Of a stretch of 64,000 nt of DNA, positions 1 through 9,214 are shown piece after piece (position 1 is the first letter of the stretch; the number at the start of each line of letters is the position of its first letter). Location of the stretch: contig CAMOEW010000002.1 in the NCBI GenBank assembly GCA_946612625.1, forward strand, positions 1 to 64,000, written 5' to 3'. The position numbers and the translations under genes were made by a program. The notes under the pieces were generated by a model. The model searched no databases and had not been told where the DNA came from. It saw only the letters and a program-made list of their open reading frames with translations. Origin of the DNA: an uncultured Prevotella sp. (lineage in GTDB: Bacteria > Bacteroidota > Bacteroidia > Bacteroidales > Bacteroidaceae).

Positions 1-5
1 TATAG

Positions 6-93
6 GACTTAAAAACTAACTCATTTGGAGTTACCCACTAACTCTATTAGACTTAACCACTAACTATAATAGAGTTACCCACTAACTCAAAAA
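6..93. repeat. 22-bp tandem repeat, four units
   Basis: Four units begin at 6, 28, 50 and 72, an exact 22-base period. Units 2 and 4 contain GAGTTACCCACTAACTC, whose ends GAGTTA and TAACTC are an inverted repeat; units 1 and 3 start GACTTA instead. The array starts at the window edge and may continue to the left. Iteron-like period and internal dyad suggest a protein-binding array, but no replication or recombination gene is visible nearby, so the role is unknown. Confidence 0.7.
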
Positions 94-136
94 GCTATGT
101 TTTCTCAGACGTTATAATACTTTTCTTTTCGTCGAA

Positions 137-250
137 GACTGATTCATCAGTCAAAGGAAAGGTGAACGAGAGAGTAGGGAGCAATGGCGATTGATAATTC
201 CTCAGTAAAAAGAGAAATACGGTCGAAAGATGCTGAAAATTAGTGAAATA
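137..250. other. Intergenic stretch, no convincing gene
   Basis: This part of the 413-base gene-free left edge holds a small perfect hairpin (GACTGA, TTCA loop, TCAGTC, 137-152) and a 19-codon frame (184-243) that I cannot support as a gene. It leads directly into the strong terminator at 251-296, so it may be the 3' untranslated end of a transcript that starts left of the window, or a short untranslated RNA. Confidence 0.3.
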
Positions 251-296
251 CGAGGCAAGTACTTGGTGAACAGGTACTTGCCTCGCTTCTTTTTTG
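251..296 (+). terminator. Strong intrinsic terminator
   Basis: A perfect 12-bp stem (CGAGGCAAGTAC, 251-262, with GTACTTGCCTCG, 274-285) and an 11-base loop is followed by CTTCTTTTTTG. It reads rightward, so it should end a transcript that enters from the left. It does not serve the alcohol dehydrogenase, which is on the minus strand and ends at 414. Confidence 0.8.
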
Positions 297-332
297 CACG
301 TTCTAAAAGCAGTCCATGACGGGTTTGTTTTA

Positions 333-372
333 CAAATGCTTTACACTAAATCAGCAAATGTTTTACACTAAA
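333..372. repeat. 18-bp direct repeat, 22-base spacing
   Basis: Two 18-base copies of CAAATGyTTTACACTAAA (333-350 and 355-372) differ at one base and start 22 bases apart, the same period as the array at 6-93. Both families share a TTA(c)CACTAA core. They lie just downstream of the alcohol dehydrogenase stop codon. Function is unknown. Confidence 0.6.
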
Positions 373-413
373 AAAATGGTACTGTCGAATTGAGAATAAC
401 CAGAATGCAAATA

Positions 414-1580
414 TTACATGCTCTCTGTCAGTATCTGTATCACTTCGTCGCGTGTCAGCTTGTGATAACCGGCATCGAAGATGATGGTGCTGTCGGCAAT
501 GGCCTCGATGTTCTCTGAGGTCACTCCCAGTTCGGCAGTATGCATCACCACGCCGATTTCCTTCATCCAAGCTTCCAGGGCGGCGATGCCTTCAGCGGCC
601 AGCTGCTCGTCGGTCTTGCCGTCGGCAGCGATGCCCCATACGTTTTGAGCAAAGCGGGCGAACTTCTTCACGCCAAACTGCGACACGAATCGGTAATAAG
701 GTATCGAGACGGCAGCCAGCGTCATGCCGTGGGTGGCATCGGTATGGGCACCGATGGCCTGGCCTATCATGTGTACCATCCAGTCCTGCGTCTTGCCCTG
801 TCCGATGAGCGTGTTCAGTGCCCACGTAGCCGTCCACATGATGTTCGAGCGGGCCTCGTAGTCCTTCGGATTCTTAACGGCAATGCGGCTGGAGTGGATG
901 AGCGAGCGCATCAGTCCCTCGGCCAGATAGTCGCTGGTGTTGTCATCCGTGCCCGAGAAATACTGCTCCATGATGTGGCTCATGATGTCGAAGAAGCCAG
1001 CCACCATCTGATACTGCGGCACGGTGAAAGTAAAGGTAGGATTCAGCACGGTGAACTTCGGATAGGCATACGAGCCGAACACTTTTCCTATTTTCATGCC
1101 GATGGAGCGGTTGGTGATGACGCTTCCGCCGTTCATCTCCGAGCCGGTGCCCACCATCGTCAGCACACTGCCCACGGGAATCACACGGCACGTAGCCTCC
1201 TGCTGCTCCATGTAGTACTTCTGCCACGGGTCCTCGTCGCACCATGCCGAGCAGCTCACACCCTTGGCATAGTCGATAGTTGATCCGCCACCCACGGCGA
1301 GAATCAGGTCCACGTTATTCTCACGCGCTATCTTTGCACCCTCGTAGAGTTTTTCTACAGTCGGATTAGGCATCACTCCAGCGTCTTCAATGATAGTCTT
1401 GCCAGCCTCCTTCAGGGCTGCGACCACAGCGTCGTAGATGCCGTTCTTCTTGATACTGCCGCCGCCATAGCAGAGTTGCACGGTGGGGCCGTACTGCTGC
1501 AGTTCGTCACTCAGAAACTTCAGCGCATTCTCGCCGAAGTATAGTTTTGTCGGGTTCTGATAAGAAAAGTTTCCTTGCAT
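414..1580 (-). CDS. Iron-containing alcohol dehydrogenase (YqhD/BdhA type)
   Basis: Cytoplasmic group III iron-dependent alcohol dehydrogenase of the NADPH-butanol dehydrogenase/YqhD branch, reducing aldehydes to alcohols. The 388-residue protein has the nucleotide-binding GGGSTID near residues 97-103 and all four metal ligands of the family: Asp and His in FFDIMSHIME and the two His in IGAHTDATHG. The track ORF begins 46 codons further upstream, but a promoter with its -7 box at 1616-1623 lies inside that extension, so the ATG at 1578-1580 (MQGNFSYQNP) is the start. It appears monocistronic. The physiological aldehyde cannot be told from sequence. Confidence 0.9.
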   Translation of the reverse strand: MQGNFSYQNPTKLYFGENALKFLSDELQQYGPTVQLCYGGGSIKKNGIYDAVVAALKEAGKTIIEDAGVMPNPTVEKLYEGAKIARENNVDLILAVGGGSTIDYAKGVSCSAWCDEDPWQKYYMEQQEATCRVIPVGSVLTMVGTGSEMNGGSVITNRSIGMKIGKVFGSYAYPKFTVLNPTFTFTVPQYQMVAGFFDIMSHIMEQYFSGTDDNTSDYLAEGLMRSLIHSSRIAVKNPKDYEARSNIMWTATWALNTLIGQGKTQDWMVHMIGQAIGAHTDATHGMTLAAVSIPYYRFVSQFGVKKFARFAQNVWGIAADGKTDEQLAAEGIAALEAWMKEIGVVMHTAELGVTSENIEAIADSTIIFDAGYHKLTRDEVIQILTESM

Positions 1581-1615
1581 AATTTCTTTTTTTGTTTTAG
1601 TAAAATAACATGGCG

Positions 1616-1647
1616 CAAAGTTAGGAATAAATTCCGAAACCGCCAAA
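1616..1647 (-). promoter_or_regulatory. Promoter of the alcohol dehydrogenase
   Basis: Read on the minus strand, TTTG (1644-1647), 20 bases, then TAACTTTG (1616-1623) match the Bacteroidetes -33/-7 consensus. A 13-base near-palindrome, CGGAATTTATTCC on the minus strand (1624-1636), directly abuts the -7 box. A very similar element occupies the same place in the promoter at 35622-35653, the other gene preceded by the 41-bp array. Confidence 0.75.
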
Positions 1648-1678
1648 GGCTTGTATTCATTTTCCGTATTTCGGGTAG

Positions 1679-1860
1679 GAAATACTGTCGTTCGGAGCGA
1701 CACTAATTCCGAAATCACGGAAATACTGTCGTTCGGAGCGACACTAATTCCGAAATCACGGAAATGCCGTCGTTCGGAGCGACACTAATTCTGAAATCGC
1801 GGAAATACTGCCGTTCGGAGCAGCGCTAATTCTGAAATCGCGGAAATGCCGTCGTTCGGA
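1679..1860. repeat. 41-bp tandem repeat array A
   Basis: Units start at 1679, 1720, 1761, 1802 and 1843: an exact 41-base period with four full units and one partial. Each unit has a palindrome-like core GTCGTTCGGAGCGAC followed by an ATTCyGAAATC segment. The array fills most of the 306-base gap between the DUF362 gene and the alcohol dehydrogenase and lies just upstream of the latter's promoter. Array B at 35370-35590 is the same family. The period is not a multiple of three, so it is not coding. Confidence 0.9.
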
Positions 1861-1886
1861 TGCTGATAAAGTTAGCCGTTTATTGT

Positions 1887-4022
1887 CTATAATTTCTTAT
1901 AGACAAGCTCAAGTTTTGTGTATTTGTGTTTGTCGTTCCAGTGTTCCATCAGTCCTAACGGTTTCTCAAGAGGCTTGCCATCCTGTTTATATACCGTTCC
2001 GCTGTGTGTGTTCGGTATTGTTGCCGCTTCAAGAAGATACTCATCACAATAGTTAAGGCTGCCATATTCTGGCCACTCGCTGATGAGCATATCCATGGCA
2101 ACGGCATCGCACGCCACTTCGTCCTGCGAAACGATGAGTGAACAGGCCCAGTCGTTGTTGAAAGGAGCTTTCTGCCATTTTGGGAAAGGCTTGAAGTTCA
2201 CATGTCGCGAGCCATAGGTACCATCGATGAGGAAAAGCAGGGTCTTTTGTCCTAAGTGCTTGTGGGCAATGAAGTCAACAAACGTTTTGTAACCAGGTTT
2301 CCCGTTGCGCTTATCGGGGCTGAAGTTGCTATGACCGTTGCGTCTCCAGACGAGGTTGATATCTGTCGCTCCATACCAGTTTTTCGAAGTAAGCGTCACG
2401 CCTGGTCCGTTGTGCAGTTTCAGCAGCGATGTGTTTATGAGGTAGTCGGCATCAACGATACACTTGGCCAAGCCTCTGGCGAGATTTCCATTGTCAGCAG
2501 AGTAGGTAATCATGTCGGGATAATACTCACACTTCACGCGACCGTCGCCTCCAATGTTGTCGATAAAGGTGACTCCGGGAAATTCCCTATATACCTTATT
2601 ATATATGCTGTCGGTGATGGCGCGGCTCGGTTCGCAAAGTATGATGTCGCTTTGCTGTATTCCTCCGTCGTTCACCATTGAGCGCACTATTGCAAGCGTG
2701 ACGAATGGCGATGAGTTGAGCTCTATCGTGTCACGATGGGTCAGGGCGTTGTTAAGATTCAGCTTCACGGCAATCTTTTCACCCTTCCGGTAGCCCTTGT
2801 TGCCCCGGCCATGCTGACTGTTGAAATGTTTGAAGAGTGCTGTCCATGCTTTTTTCGCTGTTTTCTCGCCGGTAATCTGCATTATTGCCTCTCTTACCAT
2901 CTGGTCGGCTTTCACCTGAGAGTTCCATCGGTCTTCCACCCATAGCCCGGTATGGCCATCCCATGATGCCACTCCCGGCGAATGAATCCACGCCACGCGT
3001 CCCGGATGTATTCCCTTTCCTTCACCCACCGGCTCATTGGACTTAAGCATCAGTGGCGGCAGTTTCCTACCGTTAAAATGCCCGAAAAACAGACGGTTGC
3101 GGTCAACGGCCATGTCAAGAGGCTGAATTGTCGTGGACGGACCAAGGTCTGGATTACGCCATGAGCGCAACACACTTACCACGTTGCCTGCTTTGTCGAT
3201 TTCAACAGCCTGGACGGGGGCGTTGGCAGTGTCGAGTGGAGCCTTTCCCCATTCGTTCCACCATGAGTTAAGAATTGTGTTTCCGTTTTTCAGCCTGACG
3301 GCTTTTTGAACCTGGGTCAATCCTGTACCTTTAAGGTCGGGCTGCCACACCACCTTACCGTCTTCGCGGCTGATTTCCATCACGGTATTGCCTTTACCTA
3401 CGCACAGGAAGTTCTCCTTTGCAAGCTCCGTTGCCGACCATGCTCCGGGCAGCGGCCAGCGATACAGTTCGTTGCCTTCTACACTGTATTCTGCTATATA
3501 GCCCATACCCATGTGGCAGACAAGCAATGTTCCGCGCGACGTCAGACGGGCATTACGGAACTGACCGTGAACGCCCTTTGATGCTGGCACTTCAAATTCG
3601 TGCACTATCTTCAGATCGGGTATATGCATAACTCGCACCAACGCCGGATGACCGTTCTGAACAAACACCACATGGTCTTTGCCAATAGGCTGTATCGTGT
3701 GTATCTCTGTACCCTCGGGAGCATCAAACTGCCATATAATCTGATGAGCTTCGTTCAGTTCCGCCACGCCATACTGATGGGCTAGCAGTATATGGCCGTC
3801 TTTCAGGAGAATGGCATCACTGATTTCTCCACGCAGGTCCTTAGCGTTATGATACCAGCTCACTTTGCTGTCTTTCACGATGAACATTCTGCGCTGCTTG
3901 CTTTGTCCGGCGTAGAAGAAGTCATACTTGGAGAGCATTGACTCATACGGCTCTCCCTGCTTCTGACCATACACTAACATTGTTCCTGTCAACAATGCTA
4001 TAACAAAAAAAAGTCTCTTCAT
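1887..4022 (-). CDS. Secreted beta-propeller/DUF362 fusion protein
   Basis: A 711-residue protein of uncertain function. A signal peptide (MKRLFFVIALLTGTMLVYGQ) precedes a propeller-like region of WD40/PQQ style, about residues 30-330, with repeated strands such as LLKDGHILLAHQYG and RLKNGNTILNSWW. The second half, about 380-700, matches DUF362 with features such as GEKIAVKLNLNN and LINTSLLKLHNGPGVTLTSKN. DUF362 proteins are often tied to iron-sulfur chemistry, but the cysteines here are few and scattered, so that role is not supported. It lies divergent from a GH2 glycosidase with 126 bases between start codons, which may indicate shared polysaccharide-related regulation (inference). Confidence 0.75.
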   Translation of the reverse strand: MKRLFFVIALLTGTMLVYGQKQGEPYESMLSKYDFFYAGQSKQRRMFIVKDSKVSWYHNAKDLRGEISDAILLKDGHILLAHQYGVAELNEAHQIIWQFDAPEGTEIHTIQPIGKDHVVFVQNGHPALVRVMHIPDLKIVHEFEVPASKGVHGQFRNARLTSRGTLLVCHMGMGYIAEYSVEGNELYRWPLPGAWSATELAKENFLCVGKGNTVMEISREDGKVVWQPDLKGTGLTQVQKAVRLKNGNTILNSWWNEWGKAPLDTANAPVQAVEIDKAGNVVSVLRSWRNPDLGPSTTIQPLDMAVDRNRLFFGHFNGRKLPPLMLKSNEPVGEGKGIHPGRVAWIHSPGVASWDGHTGLWVEDRWNSQVKADQMVREAIMQITGEKTAKKAWTALFKHFNSQHGRGNKGYRKGEKIAVKLNLNNALTHRDTIELNSSPFVTLAIVRSMVNDGGIQQSDIILCEPSRAITDSIYNKVYREFPGVTFIDNIGGDGRVKCEYYPDMITYSADNGNLARGLAKCIVDADYLINTSLLKLHNGPGVTLTSKNWYGATDINLVWRRNGHSNFSPDKRNGKPGYKTFVDFIAHKHLGQKTLLFLIDGTYGSRHVNFKPFPKWQKAPFNNDWACSLIVSQDEVACDAVAMDMLISEWPEYGSLNYCDEYLLEAATIPNTHSGTVYKQDGKPLEKPLGLMEHWNDKHKYTKLELVYKKL

Positions 4023-4049
4023 TTCTCTCCTTTTTACTGTTTATGTGTG

Positions 4050-4057
4050 CAAAGGTA
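4050..4057 (-). promoter_or_regulatory. Probable -7 box for the DUF362 gene
   Basis: Minus-strand TACCTTTG lies 28 bases before the start codon of the 1887-4022 gene. I do not see a good -33 TTTG at the usual 19-20 base spacing, so the promoter may be weak or activator dependent. Confidence 0.45.
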
Positions 4058-4101
4058 TTATTTTTTTGCTAAAAAAAATAATATAATACAGAATAAAATG
4101 C

Positions 4102-4109
4102 TAACTTTG
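4102..4109 (+). promoter_or_regulatory. Probable -7 box for the GH2 gene at 4149
   Basis: TAACTTTG is followed about 40 bases later by the ATG at 4149. No -33 box stands at the usual distance. Its position makes the upstream starts at 4047 and 4098 of the track ORF unlikely and supports the start at 4149. Confidence 0.5.
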
Positions 4110-4148
4110 CAACAAATAATTGGATTTTTATCGAGCAGTAAATCAGTA

Positions 4149-6914
4149 ATGTGTAGAATTAGAAAAATATTGTTGTGTCTTTTATTCACAACGTTCTGTG
4201 TAAGTATAGACTCACAGCAGACAAAGACGATAGCACTCTCGGGGACTGTCGATGGAAAACCAGTGATGTGGGACTTCCGTTGTTCGGCAGGACAAAACAG
4301 CGGCAAATGGTCAAAGATTAAGGTTCCTTCATGCTGGGAAGTCCAAGGTTTCGGCAAATATACTTTCGGCAGATATTATCTCAAGAAGGGAGCAGTAGCG
4401 AGCGACGAACATGGAGAGTATCGACGCAAGTTCCATGTTCCGTCGTCATGGAAAGACCATCAGGTTGAGATTGTCTTTGAGGGTGTGATGACAGATGCGG
4501 AAGTGAAGGTCAACGGCTCAATTGTCGGTGCGAAACATCAAGGTGCTTTCTATGAGTTCAGCTATGACATCACCCCGTTAGTGAGATTCGGAAGTAGCAA
4601 CCTGCTTGAGGTGACGGTGTGGAAACAATCGTCAGACAAGAGTGTCAACGAGGCCGAGCGCCGTGCCGACTGGTGGCTCTTCGGCGGAATCTACCGTCCG
4701 GTTTGGCTGAAGGCTGTGCCCCGACAGCATATACGTGGCGTGCAGATCAGTTCTCTTGCCGACGGTACACTCCGGATGAAGCTCTCGACACGTAATACAA
4801 CCAAGGGATATGGTCTGCGTCTGACGGTAGCAGGCAAACAACAGACCGTTGCACTTCAGGAAGGCGATGAGCACAATGTCGAAACACACTGGAACGGCAT
4901 AAAATCATGGGACACCGAGCACCCGCACCTCTATGACCTGACTTTGCAACTGCTCAACGATGAAGGTATGGTGGTTCACGAAAGACATGAGCGTATAGGT
5001 TTCCGCACAATAGAATTCCGCGAAAATGATGGGTTCTATCTCAACGGTACAAAATTAGTGATAAAGGGCGTCAACCGCCATTGCTTCTGGCCTGAGGGTG
5101 GACGCACCGTAACCCGGCGACAGTCACTCGACGATGTGATGCTGATAAAGCAAATGAATGCCAATGCCATACGTTCACACTATTCGCCCGACCATCATCT
5201 TCTCGACATTTGCGACTCGCTCGGTGTGCTCTATCTCGATGAATTCTGCGGATGGCACGGACGTTATGACACTGCCATTGGCGAGAAGCTGCTCCGCGAG
5301 CAAATGGCTACCGACCAGAACCACCCCTGCGTTTTCCTCTGGGCCAACGGTAATGAGGGCGGCTGGAACACACGACTCGACCATCTCTTTGACGACCTTG
5401 ACCTTCAACAGCGTCATGTCATACATCCGTGGCAAGACTTTAATGGGGTTGACGCCCATCATTATCCTGGCTATTATACCGGTGTCGGCCGACTGCAGAA
5501 TGGCTATAAAGTGTTCATGCCAACGGAGTTCCTCCACGCTCAGTACGACCGTGGAGGCGGAGCCGGATTGGAGGACTACTGGCAGCAGTGGACTGCAGCT
5601 CCTAATTTTGCAGGAGGCTTCATCTGGAGTTTCAGTGACGAGGCAGTAATGCGAACCGACTATCCTGACTCTCTCGACACCGACGGTCCGAATGGTCCAG
5701 ACGGTATTGTTGGACCGCATCGTGAGAAGGAAGGCTCTTTCTTTACCATCCGCGACATCTGGAGTCCGGTTCAGATTCTTCCACTGCGTATCACCAGCAG
5801 TTTCAACGGTAGCCTAAAGATGAGCAACGACTTTCTGTTCAGTCGTCTCAGCAAATGCACTTCACAATATAAGATATTGAGCAACGGTGCGGTGATAGCC
5901 AACGGCAGTGTAACTGTTCCTGACATTGCTCCCGGTGAGACCGGTACTGCAGGTTTTTCATTGCCATCAAATTTCTTCGACGGTGACGTACTGCAAGTCG
6001 AGGTCACTGACTGGAATGGCTGTTGCATAAACACTTGGACATGGCCCATTCATTCTGCCGGTAAATACTATTCAAAGAATCACAGTTCGCCAGCCACTTC
6101 AAATCATGCCACGGTGACAGACCATTGCCTGTCTGCCAACGGTGTGAAGGTAGAATTCGACTCGCAAGGATTGATTTCATACGTAGAGAGCAACGGTAAG
6201 GTCATTCCTATTTCAGGAGGCTCTCCCGTTGGTCTGAAAGCAACGTTACTGGATTTCCATACTCGTATGGAGGGCAACGATGCACTCTTCGTCTCAAGAT
6301 ACAAAGGGGGAATTGACAGTATAGTATGGCGCATGACTCCTGACGGACGTTTGAGCATGGAAGCTGTGCTCGTAAACCGCAAGGGCAATTACTATGACTC
6401 CAAGATAGAGTGCCTGGGTATTACGTTCAGCTACCCAGAACAAGCTGTGAAAGGAATGCGCTGGATGGGGCGCGGACCCTATCGAGTATGGAAGAACCGT
6501 CTCCGTGGACAACAGTTCGGCATCTGGCAGAAAAACTACAACAACACGGTGACGGGAGAGCAGACCAAAAATGTCGGCCATCTTGACTACCCGGAGTTTA
6601 AAGGCTATCATGCCAATATTTATTGGGCTCAGCTTCTGAACGACAACGCACCTATTTCTATATATAGCGCGACGGATAATCTCTATCTGCGACTGTTCAC
6701 TCCCGATGAACCGGAACATCGCCGTGACGGAAAAGCCACCATGCCCGACTTTCCCGACGGCGACGTGTCTTTTCTGTTCGACATACCTGCCATACAGTCG
6801 TTCCGCAGCATTTCGGAACAAGGACCTCACAGTCAGCTTGGCAGCATTCGGCTAAACGGCGGCGACGAAGGACTGCATCTGAAACTGTGGTTCTGCTTCG
6901 GTGAGGATATGTAG
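4149..6914 (+). CDS. Secreted GH2 beta-galactosidase-type glycosidase
   Basis: A 921-residue glycoside hydrolase of family 2, predicted to be exported: the chosen start gives MCRIRKILLCLLFTTFCVS followed by the mature chain. Domain order is jelly-roll sugar-binding (PSCWEVQGFGKYTFGRYY onward), immunoglobulin-like, then the TIM barrel. The acid/base Glu is in FLWANGNEGG and a likely nucleophile Glu is in MPTEFLHAQYD; the C-terminal third resembles a Bgal_small-type sandwich. The track start at 4047 would put 34 extra residues before the signal peptide and overlaps the promoter. Convergent with fcl, only 2 bases apart. GH2 covers galactosidase, glucuronidase and mannosidase activities, so the substrate is open. 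Confidence 0.85.
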   Translation: MCRIRKILLCLLFTTFCVSIDSQQTKTIALSGTVDGKPVMWDFRCSAGQNSGKWSKIKVPSCWEVQGFGKYTFGRYYLKKGAVASDEHGEYRRKFHVPSSWKDHQVEIVFEGVMTDAEVKVNGSIVGAKHQGAFYEFSYDITPLVRFGSSNLLEVTVWKQSSDKSVNEAERRADWWLFGGIYRPVWLKAVPRQHIRGVQISSLADGTLRMKLSTRNTTKGYGLRLTVAGKQQTVALQEGDEHNVETHWNGIKSWDTEHPHLYDLTLQLLNDEGMVVHERHERIGFRTIEFRENDGFYLNGTKLVIKGVNRHCFWPEGGRTVTRRQSLDDVMLIKQMNANAIRSHYSPDHHLLDICDSLGVLYLDEFCGWHGRYDTAIGEKLLREQMATDQNHPCVFLWANGNEGGWNTRLDHLFDDLDLQQRHVIHPWQDFNGVDAHHYPGYYTGVGRLQNGYKVFMPTEFLHAQYDRGGGAGLEDYWQQWTAAPNFAGGFIWSFSDEAVMRTDYPDSLDTDGPNGPDGIVGPHREKEGSFFTIRDIWSPVQILPLRITSSFNGSLKMSNDFLFSRLSKCTSQYKILSNGAVIANGSVTVPDIAPGETGTAGFSLPSNFFDGDVLQVEVTDWNGCCINTWTWPIHSAGKYYSKNHSSPATSNHATVTDHCLSANGVKVEFDSQGLISYVESNGKVIPISGGSPVGLKATLLDFHTRMEGNDALFVSRYKGGIDSIVWRMTPDGRLSMEAVLVNRKGNYYDSKIECLGITFSYPEQAVKGMRWMGRGPYRVWKNRLRGQQFGIWQKNYNNTVTGEQTKNVGHLDYPEFKGYHANIYWAQLLNDNAPISIYSATDNLYLRLFTPDEPEHRRDGKATMPDFPDGDVSFLFDIPAIQSFRSISEQGPHSQLGSIRLNGGDEGLHLKLWFCFGEDM

Positions 6915-6916
6915 AG

Positions 6917-8083
6917 TCAGGCCAGACTATTCTGATACCACTCGAATAGACGGTTTACTCCGTCATCGATTTCCACCTTATGAGTCCAGCCGAGGCTGTG
7001 GAGCTTGGTTACGTCAATGAGCTTACGCATGGTGCCGTCGGGCTTGGATGAGTCGAACTCAACTTCACCCTCGAAACCGACAGCCTTGACAACGAGTTCC
7101 GACAAATCACGTATTGTAAGTTCCTTGCCTGTGCCTACATTGATATGGCAGTTGCGAATCTCGCCAAGTTGAGGGATAGCTCCGCCACGGCCTGCACTAT
7201 GGTTGCGGTCAACGGCTCCGTCGGTAGAAGCACCGAAGTGTACGCTTGAGTATTTTTCTATTCCGATGATGTCGGCGAAATTTACGTTCAGAAGCACATG
7301 CACGCTTGCATCTGCCATATCTTCGCTCCAGAGAAACTCACGCAGTGGAGTGCCTGTACCCCAAAGCACCACCTTATTATCATAAACCCCGTATTTCCCA
7401 AGCACAGTGAGTATCTCGTCGTGGCTACTGCTGCCGCTGACACCCTCAACGGGCCGTTTGTTCATGTCGGTGGTGATGGCATTCCAATTGCTGTCATGAA
7501 TAAGCTTTGCAAGATAAATCTTGCGCATCATAGCCGGCATAACGTGGGAGTTCTCAAGATGAAAATTATCGTTAGGACCGTAGAGATTGGTTGGCATTAC
7601 GGCAATGTAGTTGGTGCCGTACTGAAGGTTGTACGACTCGCACATCTTCAGTCCTGCAATTTTCGCTATAGCGTATTCCTCGTTTGTATATTCCAGCGGC
7701 GAAGTAAGCAGACAGTCTTCTTTCATTGGCTGCGGAGCGTTCTTCGGATAGATGCACGTAGAACCAAGGAAGAGAAGTTTTTTTACGCCGTGCGCATATG
7801 CCTCGCTGATGACATTACACTGTATTTTCATGTTCATCATTATAAAGTCGGCACGATAGAGCGAGTTTGCCATAATGCCACCAACGAAGGCGGCAGCAAG
7901 GACAACGGCATCAGGGCGTTCGTCGTCGAAGAAACGGCGTACGGCAAGTTGATCCGTGAGATCGAGTTCACTGTGTGTTCTGCCCACGAGGTTAGTATAG
8001 CCACGCTGCAGAAGATTGTTCCAAATGGCAGAACCCACCAAACCATGGTGTCCTGCAACATATATTTTTGAGTCTTTATTCAT
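6917..8083 (-). CDS. fcl: GDP-L-fucose synthase
   Basis: Converts GDP-4-keto-6-deoxymannose to GDP-L-fucose by epimerisation and NADPH reduction in the cytoplasm. The extended SDR fold shows the nucleotide motif GHHGLVGSA at residues 8-16, the catalytic serine region STCIYPK and the Tyr-x3-Lys pair in YAIAK. At 388 residues it is longer than the roughly 320 of the enterobacterial enzyme, with extra sequence around [12 protein letters not shown] and around [16 protein letters not shown] in the second half. It lies 21 bases downstream of gmd, whose product is its substrate. Last gene of the glnS-to-fcl run. Confidence 0.93.
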   Translation of the reverse strand: MNKDSKIYVAGHHGLVGSAIWNNLLQRGYTNLVGRTHSELDLTDQLAVRRFFDDERPDAVVLAAAFVGGIMANSLYRADFIMMNMKIQCNVISEAYAHGVKKLLFLGSTCIYPKNAPQPMKEDCLLTSPLEYTNEEYAIAKIAGLKMCESYNLQYGTNYIAVMPTNLYGPNDNFHLENSHVMPAMMRKIYLAKLIHDSNWNAITTDMNKRPVEGVSGSSSHDEILTVLGKYGVYDNKVVLWGTGTPLREFLWSEDMADASVHVLLNVNFADIIGIEKYSSVHFGASTDGAVDRNHSAGRGGAIPQLGEIRNCHINVGTGKELTIRDLSELVVKAVGFEGEVEFDSSKPDGTMRKLIDVTKLHSLGWTHKVEIDDGVNRLFEWYQNSLA

Positions 8084-8104
8084 AAGAAAGGATGGGGTAG
8101 GGTA

Positions 8105-9196
8105 TTATTTAACAATACCTTTTTCGAGGTATTCTGCCAGGTTCGTGCGAACCTTGGCAGCAACACCTTCGGCAGCTACTTTTGCCATATCGCTGTCAAC
8201 CATTATCTTCACAAGTTCCTCGAAACTGGTACGGCAGGGATTCCATCCGAGCTTTGCCTTTGCCTTTGTCGGGTCGCCCCAGAGGTTCACAACATCGGTG
8301 GGACGGTAGAAGTCGGGACTAACCTCGATGAGAACCTTACCGGTAGCCTTGTCGATGCCTTTCTCATCGGCTCCTTCGCCCTTGAACTCCAGCTCAATGC
8401 CCACATGCTTGAAAGCGTAGTAGCAAAATTCGCGTACGGAATGCTGCACACCAGTGGCAATGACAAAGTCTTCTGGTTTCTCCTGCTGCAATATGAGCCA
8501 CATACATTCAACATAGTCCTTGGCATAGCCCCAGTCGCGCAGTGAACTGAGATTGCCGAGATAGAGCTTGTCCTGTAGCCCCTGCTTGATACGGGCAGCG
8601 GCAAGGGTGATTTTTCGTGTCACAAATGTTTCACCGCGCCGCTCGCTCTCATGGTTGAAAAGTATGCCCGAGCAGCAATACATATTGTATGCCTCGCGAT
8701 ATTCCTTTACAATCCAGAATCCGTACTGCTTTGCGACAGCATATGGAGAGTAGGGGTGAAATGGGGTGTTCTCGTTCTGTGGCACTTCCTCAACTTTGCC
8801 ATATAGCTCTGATGTTGAGGCCTGATAAATACGACAACTGGAAGTAAGTCCCAACTGTCGGACGGCTTCGAGCACTCTCAAAACGCCTGTTGCGTCAACG
8901 TCGGCGGTGTACTCAGGTGAGTCGAAACTTACCTGAACGTGACTCTGTGCTGCAAGGTTATATATCTCCGTAGGACGTACTTTTCCGATAACTCCAAGCA
9001 AACTCATCGAGTCGCCCATGTCGGCGTAGTGAAGGTGGAAGTGTGGCATTCCCTCAAGATGGGCAATACGTTCGCGGTAATCAACTGATGAACGGCGAAT
9101 GGTGCCATGAACGTCATAACCCTTTTCGAGCAGAAACTCAGACAAATAGGAACCATCCTGACCGGTAACTCCGGTTATTAGGGCTACTTTTCTCAT
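8105..9196 (-). CDS. gmd: GDP-mannose 4,6-dehydratase
   Basis: Cytoplasmic NADP-dependent SDR enzyme that dehydrates GDP-D-mannose to GDP-4-keto-6-deoxy-D-mannose, the committed step to GDP-L-fucose. The 363-residue length is typical. It shows [14 protein letters not shown] at the N terminus, the Tyr-x3-Lys pair in YSPYAVAK and the family-typical segment [15 protein letters not shown]. It lies between manC (18 bases upstream) and fcl, so the three genes encode a complete route from mannose-1-phosphate to GDP-fucose. Confidence 0.96.
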   Translation of the reverse strand: MRKVALITGVTGQDGSYLSEFLLEKGYDVHGTIRRSSVDYRERIAHLEGMPHFHLHYADMGDSMSLLGVIGKVRPTEIYNLAAQSHVQVSFDSPEYTADVDATGVLRVLEAVRQLGLTSSCRIYQASTSELYGKVEEVPQNENTPFHPYSPYAVAKQYGFWIVKEYREAYNMYCCSGILFNHESERRGETFVTRKITLAAARIKQGLQDKLYLGNLSSLRDWGYAKDYVECMWLILQQEKPEDFVIATGVQHSVREFCYYAFKHVGIELEFKGEGADEKGIDKATGKVLIEVSPDFYRPTDVVNLWGDPTKAKAKLGWNPCRTSFEELVKIMVDSDMAKVAAEGVAAKVRTNLAEYLEKGIVK

Positions 9197-9214
9197 ATTT
9201 TAAATTCTTTAGTT

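Noticed and set aside
184-243. 19-codon frame MAIDNSSVKR...
   Set aside because: Too short, no promoter or homology, and ends just before a terminator; kept only as part of the intergenic description.
540-1283. 247-residue ORF opposite the alcohol dehydrogenase
   Set aside because: Antisense shadow of a well-supported gene.
1679-1860. CRISPR array
   Set aside because: The whole 41-base unit is repeated without unique spacers and no cas gene is near.
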